Assembly (NCBI GenBank): GCA_963763575.1
Contig: CAVXPD010000009.1
Span: 10,289 to 74,288 of the forward strand
DNA: 64,000 nucleotides
Direction of reading: 5' to 3'
Source: Bog-473 sp963763575
Lineage (GTDB): Bacteria; Actinomycetota; Acidimicrobiia; Acidimicrobiales; RAAP-2
This document shows positions 16,718 to 25,167 of this stretch, piece by piece. The notes beneath the pieces are model-generated. The model had not been told where the DNA came from. It did no database searches and was given only the letters and a program-made list of their open reading frames with translations. The position numbers and the translations under genes were made by a program. Each line of letters opens with the position of its first letter. Position 1 is the stretch's first letter.

Positions 16718-17189
16718 CTCCGCTCGCTCCTCCCGAGATGTCCGCGTCCTGGGCCCGGGCCTCCGACGCGATCTCTTCTTGGAAAGCCTCCATTCTGCCA
16801 GCCAGTGCGGGATCGCCGAGTCCCAGGATCCGCACCGCGAGCAGCCCGGCGTTGCGCGCCCCGTTGACCGCCACGGTGGCCACCGGCACGCCCTTGGGCA
16901 TCTGCACGATGGAGAGCAGGCTGTCCATCCCGTCGAGCTGGGACAGGGCGACGGGCACGCCGATGACGGGGAGGGTGGTCACCGAGGCCAGCATCCCGGG
17001 TAAGTGGGCGGCGCCACCCGCGCCCGCGACGAGCACCCGCAGGCCCCGAGCCGCGGCCTCGTGGCCGAAGGCGAGCATGTCGCGCGGCGTGCGGTGGGCC
17101 GAGACGACGCGGACCTCGTGGGGCACGCCGAAGCTCTGGAGGACGTCGACCGCGCCCTGCATCACGGGCAGGTCCGAAGAGCTACCCAT
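16710..17189 (-). CDS. purE: N5-carboxyaminoimidazole ribonucleotide mutase
   Basis: The 159 residues contain the class I PurE motifs MGSSSDLPVM, VVSAHRTP (catalytic His), VLVAGAGGAAHLPGM and LLSIVQMPKGVPVATVAVN. It converts N5-CAIR made by PurK to CAIR in purine synthesis. The only ATG sits directly at MGSSSD, with no ribosome-binding site; the preceding strand PLVAVV is encoded in frame but has no start codon before the stop upstream. A GTG overlapping the purK stop (GTGA at 17233-17230) is the expected start but is out of frame by one base. A one-base indel near 17195-17225 is therefore likely. Confidence 0.92.
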   Translation of the reverse strand: MGSSSDLPVMQGAVDVLQSFGVPHEVRVVSAHRTPRDMLAFGHEAAARGLRVLVAGAGGAAHLPGMLASVTTLPVIGVPVALSQLDGMDSLLSIVQMPKGVPVATVAVNGARNAGLLAVRILGLGDPALAGRMEAFQEEIASEARAQDADISGGASGDG

Positions 17190-17229
17190 GACGACCGCGA
17201 CGAGCGGCGCGGCGGCGTGGGCGTGGGCG

Positions 17230-18357
17230 TCACGCCGTCACCCCGGCCGGAAGCTCGAGCCCGTCTGGCGCCGGCGTGCCGAGCGCCAGTGCGGCGGTCC
17301 AGGCGCGGGCCCGCACCAGCTCGGCGTCGTCGCCGCACACGGTCACGTGCCCCAGTTTGCGTCCGGGCCTGGGAGCCTTGCCATAGAGGTGGACGTGAGC
17401 GCCTTCGACGCCGAGCGCCCGCTCGCGCACGGTGTCGGGGTCGTCGCCGGCCGGGCCCCCGAACACGTTGACGCTGGCGACCTGCGCGTGCTGCCGAGCG
17501 GTCGAACCGAGCGGCAGGTCCAAGACCGCCCGCAGGTGGTTCTCGAACTGGGAGGTCACGGCCCCCTCGATCGTCCAGTGGCCCGAGTTGTGGGGCCTGG
17601 TGGCCACCTCGTTCACCAGCAGGCGTCCCCCGGACCAGAAGAGCTCGACGGCCATGACTCCGACGACGCCGGCGATCTCGGCGACCTTCTGGCCCAGGGC
17701 CGACGCGGCCTCGAGCACGTCGGGGGCCAGGCGCCCCGGCACCAGCACCTCGCGGCACACCCCGCCGCACTGGGCCGTCTCGACGGCCGGCCAGGCGGCA
17801 ACCGCCCCGGTCGGCCGGCGGGCGACCATGACCGCCACCTCGGCGTCGAGCGGGAGGAGCTCCTCCACCACGACGCGGCCCTCGATGCGCGCCAGCACGG
17901 CCTCGGCCGCCGCCCGGTCGGCCACCGGCCAGACGCCCCTGCCGTCGTAGCCGCCGCGGGCCGCCTTGAGCATGACCGGCCAGCCGTGTCCCGCGGCGAA
18001 CGCGTCGGTGGCGGACACGACATCGGGGCCGTTGTCGATCACGGCGTACGCCGGGACCGGGACGCCGGCGGCGTCGAGCACCGTGCGCATGTGCGCCTTG
18101 TCGACCGCGAGCTCGAGCGTGGCGGCGTCGGGCCGCACGACGGCGCCCGCCTCGGTCAGGGCGGCGACGGCCTCGAGGTCGACCTGCTCGTGGTCGAACG
18201 TCATGACGCGACAGCGCCGGGCGAACTCGCGCAGGTCGGCGCCCGAGAAGGGCGACCCGAGCATCACCTCGGCGGCGACGTCGCACGCGGCGTCGTCGTC
18301 CCGCTGGGCGAGCACCGCCATGGAGAGGCCGAGCGCGCTCGCCGCCTCGCCGGCCAT
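17230..18357 (-). CDS. purK: N5-carboxyaminoimidazole ribonucleotide synthase (ATP-grasp)
   Basis: The 375-residue product spans the ATP-grasp fold of PurK: LDAAGVPVPAYAVIDN, WPVMLKAARGGYDGRGVW (ATP-binding loop), VVEELLPLDAEVAVMVAR, and the C-terminal LLVNEVATRPHNSGHWTIEGAVTSQFENHLRAVLDLPLGST signature. It carboxylates AIR with bicarbonate and ATP. The first part of the family, a glycine-rich strand, is encoded in frame just upstream of the ATG (VGFVGAGQLAR), but the only possible start there is a CTG at 18405; the ATG at 18357 would truncate the fold. The gene is probably longer than listed. Confidence 0.92.
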   Translation of the reverse strand: MAGEAASALGLSMAVLAQRDDDAACDVAAEVMLGSPFSGADLREFARRCRVMTFDHEQVDLEAVAALTEAGAVVRPDAATLELAVDKAHMRTVLDAAGVPVPAYAVIDNGPDVVSATDAFAAGHGWPVMLKAARGGYDGRGVWPVADRAAAEAVLARIEGRVVVEELLPLDAEVAVMVARRPTGAVAAWPAVETAQCGGVCREVLVPGRLAPDVLEAASALGQKVAEIAGVVGVMAVELFWSGGRLLVNEVATRPHNSGHWTIEGAVTSQFENHLRAVLDLPLGSTARQHAQVASVNVFGGPAGDDPDTVRERALGVEGAHVHLYGKAPRPGRKLGHVTVCGDDAELVRARAWTAALALGTPAPDGLELPAGVTA

Positions 18358-18484
18358 GCGCGCCAGTTGCCCCGCCCCTACGAACCCGACGTCGTGCGCG
18401 TTCAGGTGGCTCGCCCCCGTCGGGGGTTTGGCCTAGACATGGGGGCCGGCACAACCGGCACACTACGCGAGGAGCACCACCACC

Positions 18485-19405
18485 ATGGCCAAGCCGCTTC
18501 GCATCGGGAGCATGATCGACGTCGACCGTCCCCTGGCCGACGTCGTGGCGGAGCTGGAGCGCGCGGCCGGCGCCGGCCTCGACCACGCTTTCGCGGCGCA
18601 GATCTTCGGTCCCGACGCGCTCACCCTCCTGGCCGTGGCGGGCTCGCGGGTGCCGGGCATCGGCCTGGGCACCGGCGTGGTGCCGGTGTACCCGCGCCAC
18701 CCGATGATGCTGGCGCAGCAGGCCCTCACGGTGCAGGCGGCGACGGACAACCGGTTGCTCCTGGGCATCGGGCTCTCGCACCAGGTCGTCGTCGAGGGCA
18801 TGTGGGGGATGAGCTTCGACCGCCCGGCGCGCTACATGAAGGAGTATCTCGCCTCGCTCATGCCGCTGCTCCACGGCGAGACGGTGTCGAGCGCGGGGGA
18901 GCGGGTCACGACGAACGCGTTCGCCCCGGTCGCCATCCCCGGCGCTACGCCACCGCCCGTGTTGGTGGCCGCGCTGGGCGCGACCATGCTCGACCTGGCG
19001 GGGACGGTCGCGGACGGGACCATTACCTGGATGACGGGCACCGGGACGATCGGGAACCACATTGCGCCGACGATCGAGGCCGCGGCCAAGGAGGCTGGCC
19101 GGCCGGCGCCCCGGGTCGCGGTCGCCTTGCCCGTGGTCGTGACCCACGACGTCGACGGGGCCAAGGCGCGAGTCAACGAGGCGTTCTCCATCTACCCCAA
19201 TCTCCCCTCCTACAAAGCGATGCTGGATAAGGAGGGCGCATCGGCGGCCGCCGACATCGGGTTCATCGGCGACGAGGAGTCGGTGGTTGCGTCTGTGACG
19301 CGTTTGGCCAACGCGGGGGCGACGGACTTCATCGCGGGCCTGGTCGGAGACGCCGGCGAGCGCCAGCGCGGTCTCGAACTGATGAGCGAGTTGGCGCGCT
19401 CCTGA
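18485..19405 (+). CDS. LLM-class F420-dependent oxidoreductase
   Basis: The 306-residue protein has the luciferase-like TIM-barrel signature: LADVVAELERAAGAGLDHAFAAQIFGPDALTLLAVAGSRVPGIGLGTGVVPVYPRHPMMLAQQALTVQAAT, then LGIGLSHQVVVEGMWGMSFDRPARYMKEYL. The family in actinobacteria mostly uses reduced F420, so F420-dependent substrate reduction in the cytosol is the best reading; the substrate is unknown. The ATG is preceded by GAGGAG nine bases upstream. The gene is divergent from purK and convergent with the DsbA-like gene. Confidence 0.9.
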   Translation: MAKPLRIGSMIDVDRPLADVVAELERAAGAGLDHAFAAQIFGPDALTLLAVAGSRVPGIGLGTGVVPVYPRHPMMLAQQALTVQAATDNRLLLGIGLSHQVVVEGMWGMSFDRPARYMKEYLASLMPLLHGETVSSAGERVTTNAFAPVAIPGATPPPVLVAALGATMLDLAGTVADGTITWMTGTGTIGNHIAPTIEAAAKEAGRPAPRVAVALPVVVTHDVDGAKARVNEAFSIYPNLPSYKAMLDKEGASAAADIGFIGDEESVVASVTRLANAGATDFIAGLVGDAGERQRGLELMSELARS

Positions 19406-19440
19406 CTGGTCCGGACCGGCCGGGCGCGGGCGGCAGGAGG

Positions 19441-20046
19441 TCAGCGGTCGAGGGTCGTGTGCTTGAACTCGTTGAGGTCGGGCATGGACTCGAAGAGGCC
19501 GAGCACACCCTCGATCGTCCGCTGCGCCAGCGCGGCGTCCCCTTCGGGGCGGCTCATGAGGCGCACGAACACGGCGCGGTCGCCCACGACGAAGGTCGGG
19601 ACGCCGAACACGTCCCACTGCGTCACCGCTTGCTCGTGGGCGCGGCGGACCTCGGCGACGGGTGCGCCCGACTCGATCTCGGCGAGCACCTTGTCGCCGG
19701 GCACGCCCACGCGGTCGAGCACGCCCGCCACCACCTCGGGCTCCCGCAGGTCGAGCCCCTCGTCGTGCCGGGCCGTGAAGAGCGCGAGGTGGGCGGCCAG
19801 GAAGCGATCGGGGTACTGGTCCCGCGCCACGACGCCCGCGGCGAGGGCCAACAGGTCCTTCGCCTTCGCCGGGTCGTCCCATACGGGCGTGCCGCCCTCG
19901 GGCACGTGGGCCTGGCTGAGCGAGAAGGGGAGGAAGGTGACGTCCCAGCCGGCGCCGGCTCCGCCGGTCAGCGCGGCCACGAGGTGCTCATGGGCGTTGC
20001 GGGCGAAGGGGCAGCGGTAATCCCAAGTGACGGCGAAAGGCTTCAT
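19441..20046 (-). CDS. DsbA-family thioredoxin-fold oxidoreductase
   Basis: The 201-residue protein opens with a thioredoxin strand and a single active-site cysteine, TWDYRCPFARNAHEHL (Cys12), and has the cis-Pro loop FGVPTFVVGDRAVFVRLMSRP near the C terminus. The missing second Cys and lack of a signal peptide point to the cytosolic DsbA/2-hydroxychromene isomerase/Rv2466c-like branch, which uses mycothiol or glutathione-type thiols; assignment to mycothiol is inference supported by mca. Its start overlaps the end of the PAP2 gene by four bases (ATGA), indicating an operon. Confidence 0.85.
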   Translation of the reverse strand: MKPFAVTWDYRCPFARNAHEHLVAALTGGAGAGWDVTFLPFSLSQAHVPEGGTPVWDDPAKAKDLLALAAGVVARDQYPDRFLAAHLALFTARHDEGLDLREPEVVAGVLDRVGVPGDKVLAEIESGAPVAEVRRAHEQAVTQWDVFGVPTFVVGDRAVFVRLMSRPEGDAALAQRTIEGVLGLFESMPDLNEFKHTTLDR

Positions 20047-20630
20047 AGAGACTTCAACACGACCTCGTCTGCGGCGATTCCCCGCCTGCGCCCCGGCCGC
20101 CGCCGCCGTCGCCCCCTGCTCCCGGGGGTCACGAGGTTGACGATGGGACGCAGACCGAGGCCCAGCACCGAGCCGATGGCGGCGCCACCGATGACGTCAG
20201 TCGGATGATGGGCCCGCAGGTGGACCCGGCTCGCCGCGACCGCGGCCGCGAAGCCCACGTTGGCGACCGTCTGCGCGTCCGTGTCGCCGAGCACGAAGGC
20301 GGTGCAGAACGCCGCCAGCGTGTGGCCGCTGGGGAAGCTGCTGCTCGAGGGCGCCCTGACCGTCGCGTCGAGGTGGTCCTCCGGCCGCTCGCGCTCGACC
20401 GCCGTCTTGACCACCCGGCTCACGATCAGCGAGGAGAACCCCGCCGCGGCCAACGCGACCACGGCGCGGCGGCGGTCTGGTCCGCGCCGGCGCGCCTTCA
20501 GGGCGGCCAGCGCGACCCAGATCAGGCCGTAGTCGGCCAGGTTGGACAGCACGGCGGCGGCGCGGTCGGCCTGCGGGTTGCCCCGGAGGGGCTCGAAGGC
20601 GGCGTCGACCGCCTCGTCGATCGTGCTCAT
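20043..20630 (-). CDS. PAP2-family membrane phosphatase
   Basis: The 195-residue protein carries the three PAP2 motifs: KTAVERERPE (KxxxxxxRP), SFPSGHTLA (PSGH), and SRVHLRAHHPTDVIGG (SRxxxxxHxxxD), between hydrophobic segments. Such enzymes dephosphorylate lipid phosphates such as phosphatidate or undecaprenyl diphosphate at the membrane. The start is set at the ATG of MSTIDEAVDAAFEPL; the upstream part of the frame is a shadow of the nuclease gene. A very basic tail (GSRGRRRRRPGRRRG) follows the last helix. Confidence 0.93.
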   Translation of the reverse strand: MSTIDEAVDAAFEPLRGNPQADRAAAVLSNLADYGLIWVALAALKARRRGPDRRRAVVALAAAGFSSLIVSRVVKTAVERERPEDHLDATVRAPSSSSFPSGHTLAAFCTAFVLGDTDAQTVANVGFAAAVAASRVHLRAHHPTDVIGGAAIGSVLGLGLRPIVNLVTPGSRGRRRRRPGRRRGIAADEVVLKSL

Positions 20631-20647
20631 CGCGGGCGTCGGGGGCG

Positions 20648-21418
20648 TCACGCGGCGAAGGCCGGGCAGGACGCCTTGAAGTTGCAGTAGTCGCAGAGCG
20701 GGCCGACGTGGGGCCGGAAGTCCTCGGCGTCGCAGGCCCGCTCGATGGCGGTCCACACGGCGACGGCGCGCCTGCGCTGGCCGCGGATCGACTGCTCGCT
20801 GGCCACCGCGGTGATGGCCAGCGGCTCGCGCAGATAGAGCAGCCGGACCTCGGCCGGGGCGCGACCGAACATGCTCTGACAGAGCAGTGCGTAGGTCTGG
20901 ACGCCGCCGAGGCTGCCTCGTTCGAAGCGCTCGCCCGGCGCGCGGCCGGTCTTGTAGTCGACGACGACGAGGTTCCCGTCGGGGTCGATGTCGAGCCGGT
21001 CGATGATCCCGCGCAGGCGAAGGTCGTCCACCCTGGTCTCGACCCCGAGTTCGACGGCCACCGTCCGGGCCGCGTCCGGGTCCTCCAGCCGGAAGTAATT
21101 GGACACGAGCACCCGCGCGTCGTCCAAGAAGGCCGACGCGTCGTCGGGGCCGAGACCGAGCTGCACGAATTCTTCGTCGTCCTGCAGCTCCGCCCAGGCG
21201 CGCTCGAGCTCCGCCGCCGCCGCCGTCGGCGTGCGCGCACCGGGTGGGTGACGCCAGAAGAGGCCTTCGAGCGCGCCGTGAACCAGGGTGCCTTTGACCG
21301 CGGGCGGGGACGGGGGCTCGGGCCGGCGCTCGATCTGGGAGAACCGGAAGGCGAGCGGGCAGCTCGTGAACGAGCTGACCTTCGACGGAGTCAACGTACG
21401 CGGGTGTTCGAGCGCCAT
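20648..21418 (-). CDS. RecB-like PD-(D/E)XK nuclease domain protein
   Basis: The 256-residue protein starts LTPSKVSSFTSCPLAFRFSQIERRPEPP, has the nuclease core GTLVHGALEGLFW, GIIDRLDIDPDGNLVVVDYKTG (active-site D..D..K) and QTYALLCQSMFG, and ends with CDYCNFKASC, which with Cys21 completes a four-Cys iron-sulfur cluster. This is the stand-alone form of the RecB/AddB C-terminal nuclease, related to Cas4. No cas genes or helicase are nearby. It sits 17 bases upstream of the PAP2 gene on the same strand. Confidence 0.9.
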   Translation of the reverse strand: MALEHPRTLTPSKVSSFTSCPLAFRFSQIERRPEPPSPPAVKGTLVHGALEGLFWRHPPGARTPTAAAAELERAWAELQDDEEFVQLGLGPDDASAFLDDARVLVSNYFRLEDPDAARTVAVELGVETRVDDLRLRGIIDRLDIDPDGNLVVVDYKTGRAPGERFERGSLGGVQTYALLCQSMFGRAPAEVRLLYLREPLAITAVASEQSIRGQRRRAVAVWTAIERACDAEDFRPHVGPLCDYCNFKASCPAFAA

Positions 21419-21501
21419 CGCGTCAGACTACGGCGGGCGCGGACGGCGCTGGCTCATCCCGCGACCGGGTAGAACGGTGCCTGGCATGGCATGGTGCGCC
21501 C

Positions 21502-21771
21502 GTGACTGATCTCCGTCGCAGCACCCGTTGGGCTGGTCTACGCCCTGGCGACCCGGTCCAGGTCGAGGGCACGCGCCTGCGCGGCGCGTCGTGGGAGTTC
21601 GTCGCCCACGTGACCAACGGCGAGACCGGGGAGGCCTGGGTCGAGGTGGTCGGCGGCCGGGCCGGCGACCGCGCGGTGCGCTCGTTCCGCCCCGACCAGC
21701 TCTACGACCCCTCCGCCCGCCCCGGCCGCGACTCGTCGCTGGCCGATGCGCCCGGCCTCCCGCTCGACTGA
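21502..21771 (+). CDS. Conserved hypothetical small protein
   Basis: The 89-residue product starts at GTG. It is a compact SH3-like or beta-barrel sequence: RPGDPVQVEGTRLRGASWEFVAHVTNGETGEAWVEVVGGRAGDRAVRSFRPDQLYDP. Such proteins are common in actinobacterial genomes, but I know no function. It is followed after three bases by the GNAT gene, so it should be co-transcribed. The clear strand periodicity and tight neighbour spacing support it as real despite its size. Confidence 0.75.
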   Translation: MTDLRRSTRWAGLRPGDPVQVEGTRLRGASWEFVAHVTNGETGEAWVEVVGGRAGDRAVRSFRPDQLYDPSARPGRDSSLADAPGLPLD

Positions 21772-21774
21772 CCG

Positions 21775-22335
21775 ATGAGTGAGGTCCGGGTCCCCACCCT
21801 CACCACCGAGCGGCTGGTGCTCCGGCCGTTCAGCCATGACGACCTGGACGCGCTCGTTCCGATCCACGCCGAGGAGTCCTTCTGGTGGTACCCGCTGCGC
21901 GCCGGGATGGGCGAGGGCGAGACGAAGGAGTTCCTCGACCGGGTGATCGCGCGCTACGAGACGGACGGCTTCGGCGTCGAGGCGCTGGTGGATCGGGACA
22001 GCGGGGCGATGATCGGCTGGGCGGGCCTGGCCGTCCCACACTTCTTGCCCGAGATCCTGCCGGCGGTGGAGGTCGGCTGGCGCCTGGCCGAGGCCCACCG
22101 CGGCCGCGGGATCGCCACCGAGGCAGGGTCCGCGGCGGTGCGCTGGGGCTTCACCGAAGGTGGCCTCGACCGCATCGTCAGCATCTACGAGCCCGAGAAC
22201 GCGGCCTCCGGCCGTGTCATGCAACGGCTCGGGTTCACGCACTGGCGCACGACGGCAGGCACGCTCCGGGGCGACACCGTCGACGTGATGGAGCTCACCC
22301 GCGCCCGGTGGGAGGAGCGCGGCGCCCATGGGTGA
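21775..22335 (+). CDS. GNAT acetyltransferase (RimJ/RimL-like)
   Basis: The 186-residue protein shows the GNAT order: LTTERLVLRPFSHDDLDALVPIH, the central GWRLAEAHRGRGIATEAGSAAVRWGF (acetyl-CoA pyrophosphate loop RGRGIA), and IYEPENAASGRVMQRLGFTHWRTT. It transfers acetyl from acetyl-CoA to an amine, in close relatives the N terminus of ribosomal proteins or small amines. The last codons overlap the thioesterase gene by eight bases. The target is unknown. Confidence 0.9.
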   Translation: MSEVRVPTLTTERLVLRPFSHDDLDALVPIHAEESFWWYPLRAGMGEGETKEFLDRVIARYETDGFGVEALVDRDSGAMIGWAGLAVPHFLPEILPAVEVGWRLAEAHRGRGIATEAGSAAVRWGFTEGGLDRIVSIYEPENAASGRVMQRLGFTHWRTTAGTLRGDTVDVMELTRARWEERGAHG

Positions 22336-23155
22336 CGTCGGCGCGCAGACGTCCGTGGAGCCGGTCGGCGAGGGGCGCTACCGCGCCACCGTGCACCCCG
22401 ACTGGGAGATCTGGGGCCCGTGCGGGGGCTACGTGGCCGCCATCGCGCTGCGCGCCGCGGGGGCCGCGAGCAAGTTGGCCCGGCCGGCCAGCTTGTACTG
22501 CCACTACCTCTCGGTGGCCGCCTTCGCGCCGGTCGACCTCGTGGTCACGCCGCTGCGCGCCGGGCGGACCGTCGCCGCCCAGCGGGTCGAGATGCTCCAG
22601 GAGGACCGGCGCGTGCTCGACGCCATGGTGTGGTCGGTCGGGGAGGTCCAAGGCCTCGAGCACGAGGACGCGACACCCCCCGAGGTGCCGGGGCCCGGCG
22701 AGCTGCCTGACCGCGCCGGGAACTGGCCCGACGAGGAGGACCGGCCCCGGTACGCCTTCTGGGACAACTTCGACCAGCGCATGATCGAGTGGACCGACAC
22801 GTGGCCCCCGCCCGGTCCGCTGCCGCCGACCTGGCGCACCTGGGTGCGCTACGACCCGCCGCCGCGCTCCGAGGACCCCTGGGTGGACGCGGCGCGCCTC
22901 GTCGTCCTGCTCGACGTCGGGAGCTGGCCCGCCGGCTCGCGGCCTCACGTGTACAAGGAGCCGCCTTTCATCGCCCCGAGCCTCGACCTCTACGCGTCCT
23001 TCCAATACCCGGGGGCCTCGTCGGAGTGGCTGTTGCTCGACGCGCACTCGCCCGTGGCCCAGGGCGGGCTGCTCTCGTGGACCGGCCGGGTGTGGTCCGA
23101 GGAGCGCAAGCTGCTGGCCAGCGGGGGCGGGCAGGCCGTCTTCCGCCACACCTGA
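22328..23155 (+). CDS. Acyl-CoA thioesterase (TesB-like double hotdog)
   Basis: The 275-residue product has two hotdog modules. The first contains HPDWEIWGPCGGYVAAIALRAAGAASKLARPASLYCHYLSVAAFAPVDLVVTPLRAGRTVAAQRVEMLQEDRRVLDAMVW; the second ends DLYASFQYPGASSEWLLLDAHSPVAQGGLLSWTGRVWSEERKLLASGGGQAVFR. The closing pattern, in which the product is compared with an acid-bearing LLLDAHSP loop, is typical of TesB-like thioesterases that hydrolyse acyl-CoA. It sits beside the acyl-CoA block that follows, which supports a role in acyl-CoA turnover. Confidence 0.88.
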   Translation: MGDVGAQTSVEPVGEGRYRATVHPDWEIWGPCGGYVAAIALRAAGAASKLARPASLYCHYLSVAAFAPVDLVVTPLRAGRTVAAQRVEMLQEDRRVLDAMVWSVGEVQGLEHEDATPPEVPGPGELPDRAGNWPDEEDRPRYAFWDNFDQRMIEWTDTWPPPGPLPPTWRTWVRYDPPPRSEDPWVDAARLVVLLDVGSWPAGSRPHVYKEPPFIAPSLDLYASFQYPGASSEWLLLDAHSPVAQGGLLSWTGRVWSEERKLLASGGGQAVFRHT

Positions 23156-23186
23156 CCCGGGTGCCGCGGCGCGGGGCCCGGCGAGG

Positions 23187-24362
23187 TCACTCGACCGAGT
23201 AGCCGTCCATCCGGGCCAGGATGCGCAGCATGACTTCGTCGGCGCCGGCGCCGATGGAGTCGAGCCGGGTGTCGCGGAAATAGCGCGACGTCCAGGTCTC
23301 GTCCATGTAGCCGATGCCGCCGTGGAACTGCACCGCGACGTCGGCCACCTCGCGTTGGAGGCGCGCGCCGAGGAGCTTGCCGATGGTGGCGTAGCGGGTG
23401 GCGTCCTCGCCTCGGACGACGGCCTCGGCGGTGGTGCGCGCATAGTGCTTGAGGACGTCGTGACGTGCCGCCAGCTCGGCCAGCACGAATTGCAGGTGCT
23501 GGTTGGCCAGCAGGGGAGCCCCGAAGGCCTGCCGCTCGCGCAAGTAGTCCCTGGTCCGCGCCAGGGCGACCTCGATGGAGCCGACCTCCTTGTAGAACGT
23601 CGTCAGCCGCTCGGCCTGGAACTGCACCATCTGCTGCTGGAAGCCGCGGCCGATCTCGCCGATCGTGTTGGCGACCGGGACACGGGCGTCGGTGAACGAG
23701 AGCTCGGCGGTGTCGCTCGACCACATGCCGAGCTTCTCGAGCTTGCGCGAGACCGCGACCCCCCCGGTGTCGCTGGGCACGATGATCATCGACATGCCGC
23801 GGGCGCCTTCGGCCTCGTCGGACGTCCGGGCGAGCAGGCAGAGCCAGTCGGCCTGGGTACCGTTGGTGATGTAGAGCTTGGCGCCGTTGATGACCCATTC
23901 GTCGCCGTCGCGCACGGCGCGGGTGCGGATGCCGGCGACGTCGCTGCCTGCGTCGGGCTCGGTCACGGCGATGGCGGTCACGACCTCGCCGCGGATTGCC
24001 GGGGCGAGATACTTCTCCTTCAGCTCGTGCGAGCCGTAGTGGGCCAGCGCGGGCGTCGACATCGACATCTGGACGGCGAGGGCCATCGGGACGCCGCCGC
24101 AGCTGATCCGGCCCATCTCCTCGCCGGCGATCAGCGTGAAGGTGTGGTCCGCGCCCATGCCGCCGTACGCCTCGTCGTACTCGAGCCCGAACAGGCCGAC
24201 CGCGGCGAGCTTCGGGAAGAGCTCGTGGGCGGGGAAGATGCGGGCGGCCTCCCACTCGTCGACATGGGGCTCGATCTCCCGCTCGAAGAGATCACGCAGC
24301 GTCTTGCGGAACAGTTGGTGCTCGTCGCTCTCGATCACCGTCGAAACGATACCACCGCCCAT
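23187..24362 (-). CDS. Acyl-CoA dehydrogenase
   Basis: The 391-residue flavoprotein has all three domains: N-terminal helices (LFRKTLRDLFEREIEPHVDEWE), the FAD/substrate strand region (AIAVTEPDAGSDVAGIRTRAVRDGDEWVINGAKLYITNGTQADWLCLLAR) and the C-terminal helices with RQAFGAPLLANQHLQF, QFHGGIGYMDETWTSRYFRDTRL. It oxidises an acyl-CoA to the 2-enoyl-CoA and passes electrons to ETF. The start is the ATG at 24362; the frame continues upstream as a shadow. It is divergent from the hydratase-carboxylase operon with 40 bases between, so one regulatory region may serve both. Confidence 0.95.
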   Translation of the reverse strand: MGGGIVSTVIESDEHQLFRKTLRDLFEREIEPHVDEWEAARIFPAHELFPKLAAVGLFGLEYDEAYGGMGADHTFTLIAGEEMGRISCGGVPMALAVQMSMSTPALAHYGSHELKEKYLAPAIRGEVVTAIAVTEPDAGSDVAGIRTRAVRDGDEWVINGAKLYITNGTQADWLCLLARTSDEAEGARGMSMIIVPSDTGGVAVSRKLEKLGMWSSDTAELSFTDARVPVANTIGEIGRGFQQQMVQFQAERLTTFYKEVGSIEVALARTRDYLRERQAFGAPLLANQHLQFVLAELAARHDVLKHYARTTAEAVVRGEDATRYATIGKLLGARLQREVADVAVQFHGGIGYMDETWTSRYFRDTRLDSIGAGADEVMLRILARMDGYSVE

Positions 24363-24388
24363 TTTCCGTACTTCCAGCCCCACCCCCC

Positions 24389-24394
24389 TACACT
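24389..24394 (+). promoter_or_regulatory. Candidate -10 box for the hydratase-carboxylase operon
   Basis: TACACT lies eight bases before the GTG of the enoyl-CoA hydratase gene, in a 40-base divergent gap. This spacing would give a transcript starting at or very near the start codon, as in leaderless actinobacterial mRNAs. No good -35 is seen, so confidence is low. Confidence 0.35.
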
Positions 24395-24402
24395 GCGCAA
24401 TC

Positions 24403-25167
24403 GTGACGGACGCATTGGTCGGCGTAGCGCACCTCGACGGCGGGATCCGCACCGTCACGCTCGATTCGCCGGCCAACCGCAACGCGCTCTCGTCGCGCCT
24501 GCTCGACGAGTTGGCGCGCGCGTTGCGTGACGCGACGCGAGACCCGGACGTCAGGGCCGTGGTGCTCACAGGGACGGGCACCGTGTTCTGCTCCGGCGCC
24601 GACCTCTCCGAACGCGGCGCGGCCGCGCCGAACCGCATGCCGGACATCCTCACCACCGTCGTCGAGAGCCCGGTGCCGTTCATCGCCCGCGTGAACGGCC
24701 ACGCCAGGGCCGGTGGTCTGGGCCTCATCGCCGCGTGCGACCTGGCGGTGGCCCCCGAGTCGGCGACCTTCGCCTTCACCGAGGTGCGGGTCGGCGTGGC
24801 CCCGGCCATGATCCTCGTGCCGGCGTTGCGTGTGATGGACCAACGCTTCCTGTCGCACGCGACGCTGACCGGCGAGCGCTTCGGCGCCCGTGCGGCGACG
24901 GCCGCGGGGCTCCTCTCCGCCGTCGCCGAGGACGAGGTGGCGCTCGACGCTTGGGTCGAGGAGCGCACGACGTGGATCCGCCGGTCCGCACCGGGCGCGG
25001 TCGGGGTCACCAAGGAGCTCGTGCGGACGTTGCGGTCGCGCGGCTGGCGCGACGGTCTGGCCGAGGCCGCCGCGGTCTCGGCCCAGCTGTTCGCCGGCCC
25101 GGAGGCCGCAGAGGGGATGGACGCCTTCCTCAAGAAGCGCCGGCCGTCGTGGGACACCACCGAATGA
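24403..25167 (+). CDS. Enoyl-CoA hydratase/isomerase family protein
   Basis: The 254-residue crotonase-fold protein starts at GTG. It shows IRTVTLDSPANRNALSSRLLDELARALRDA, the oxyanion-hole GTVFCSGADLSE and the second VNGHARAGGLGLIAACDLAVAPESATFAFTEVRVGVAP. The catalytic Glu positions of typical hydratases are less obvious here (FAFTEVRVG keeps one), so an isomerase or other crotonase activity is possible. It is the first gene of an operon with the carboxylase subunits; the next start overlaps its stop by four bases (ATGA). Confidence 0.9.
   Translation: MTDALVGVAHLDGGIRTVTLDSPANRNALSSRLLDELARALRDATRDPDVRAVVLTGTGTVFCSGADLSERGAAAPNRMPDILTTVVESPVPFIARVNGHARAGGLGLIAACDLAVAPESATFAFTEVRVGVAPAMILVPALRVMDQRFLSHATLTGERFGARAATAAGLLSAVAEDEVALDAWVEERTTWIRRSAPGAVGVTKELVRTLRSRGWRDGLAEAAAVSAQLFAGPEAAEGMDAFLKKRRPSWDTTE

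Noticed and set aside
17162..19882. 906-residue minus-strand frame
   Set aside because: It lies across purK and the LLM oxidoreductase in other frames, with Arg/Gly/Ala-rich composition and no motifs.
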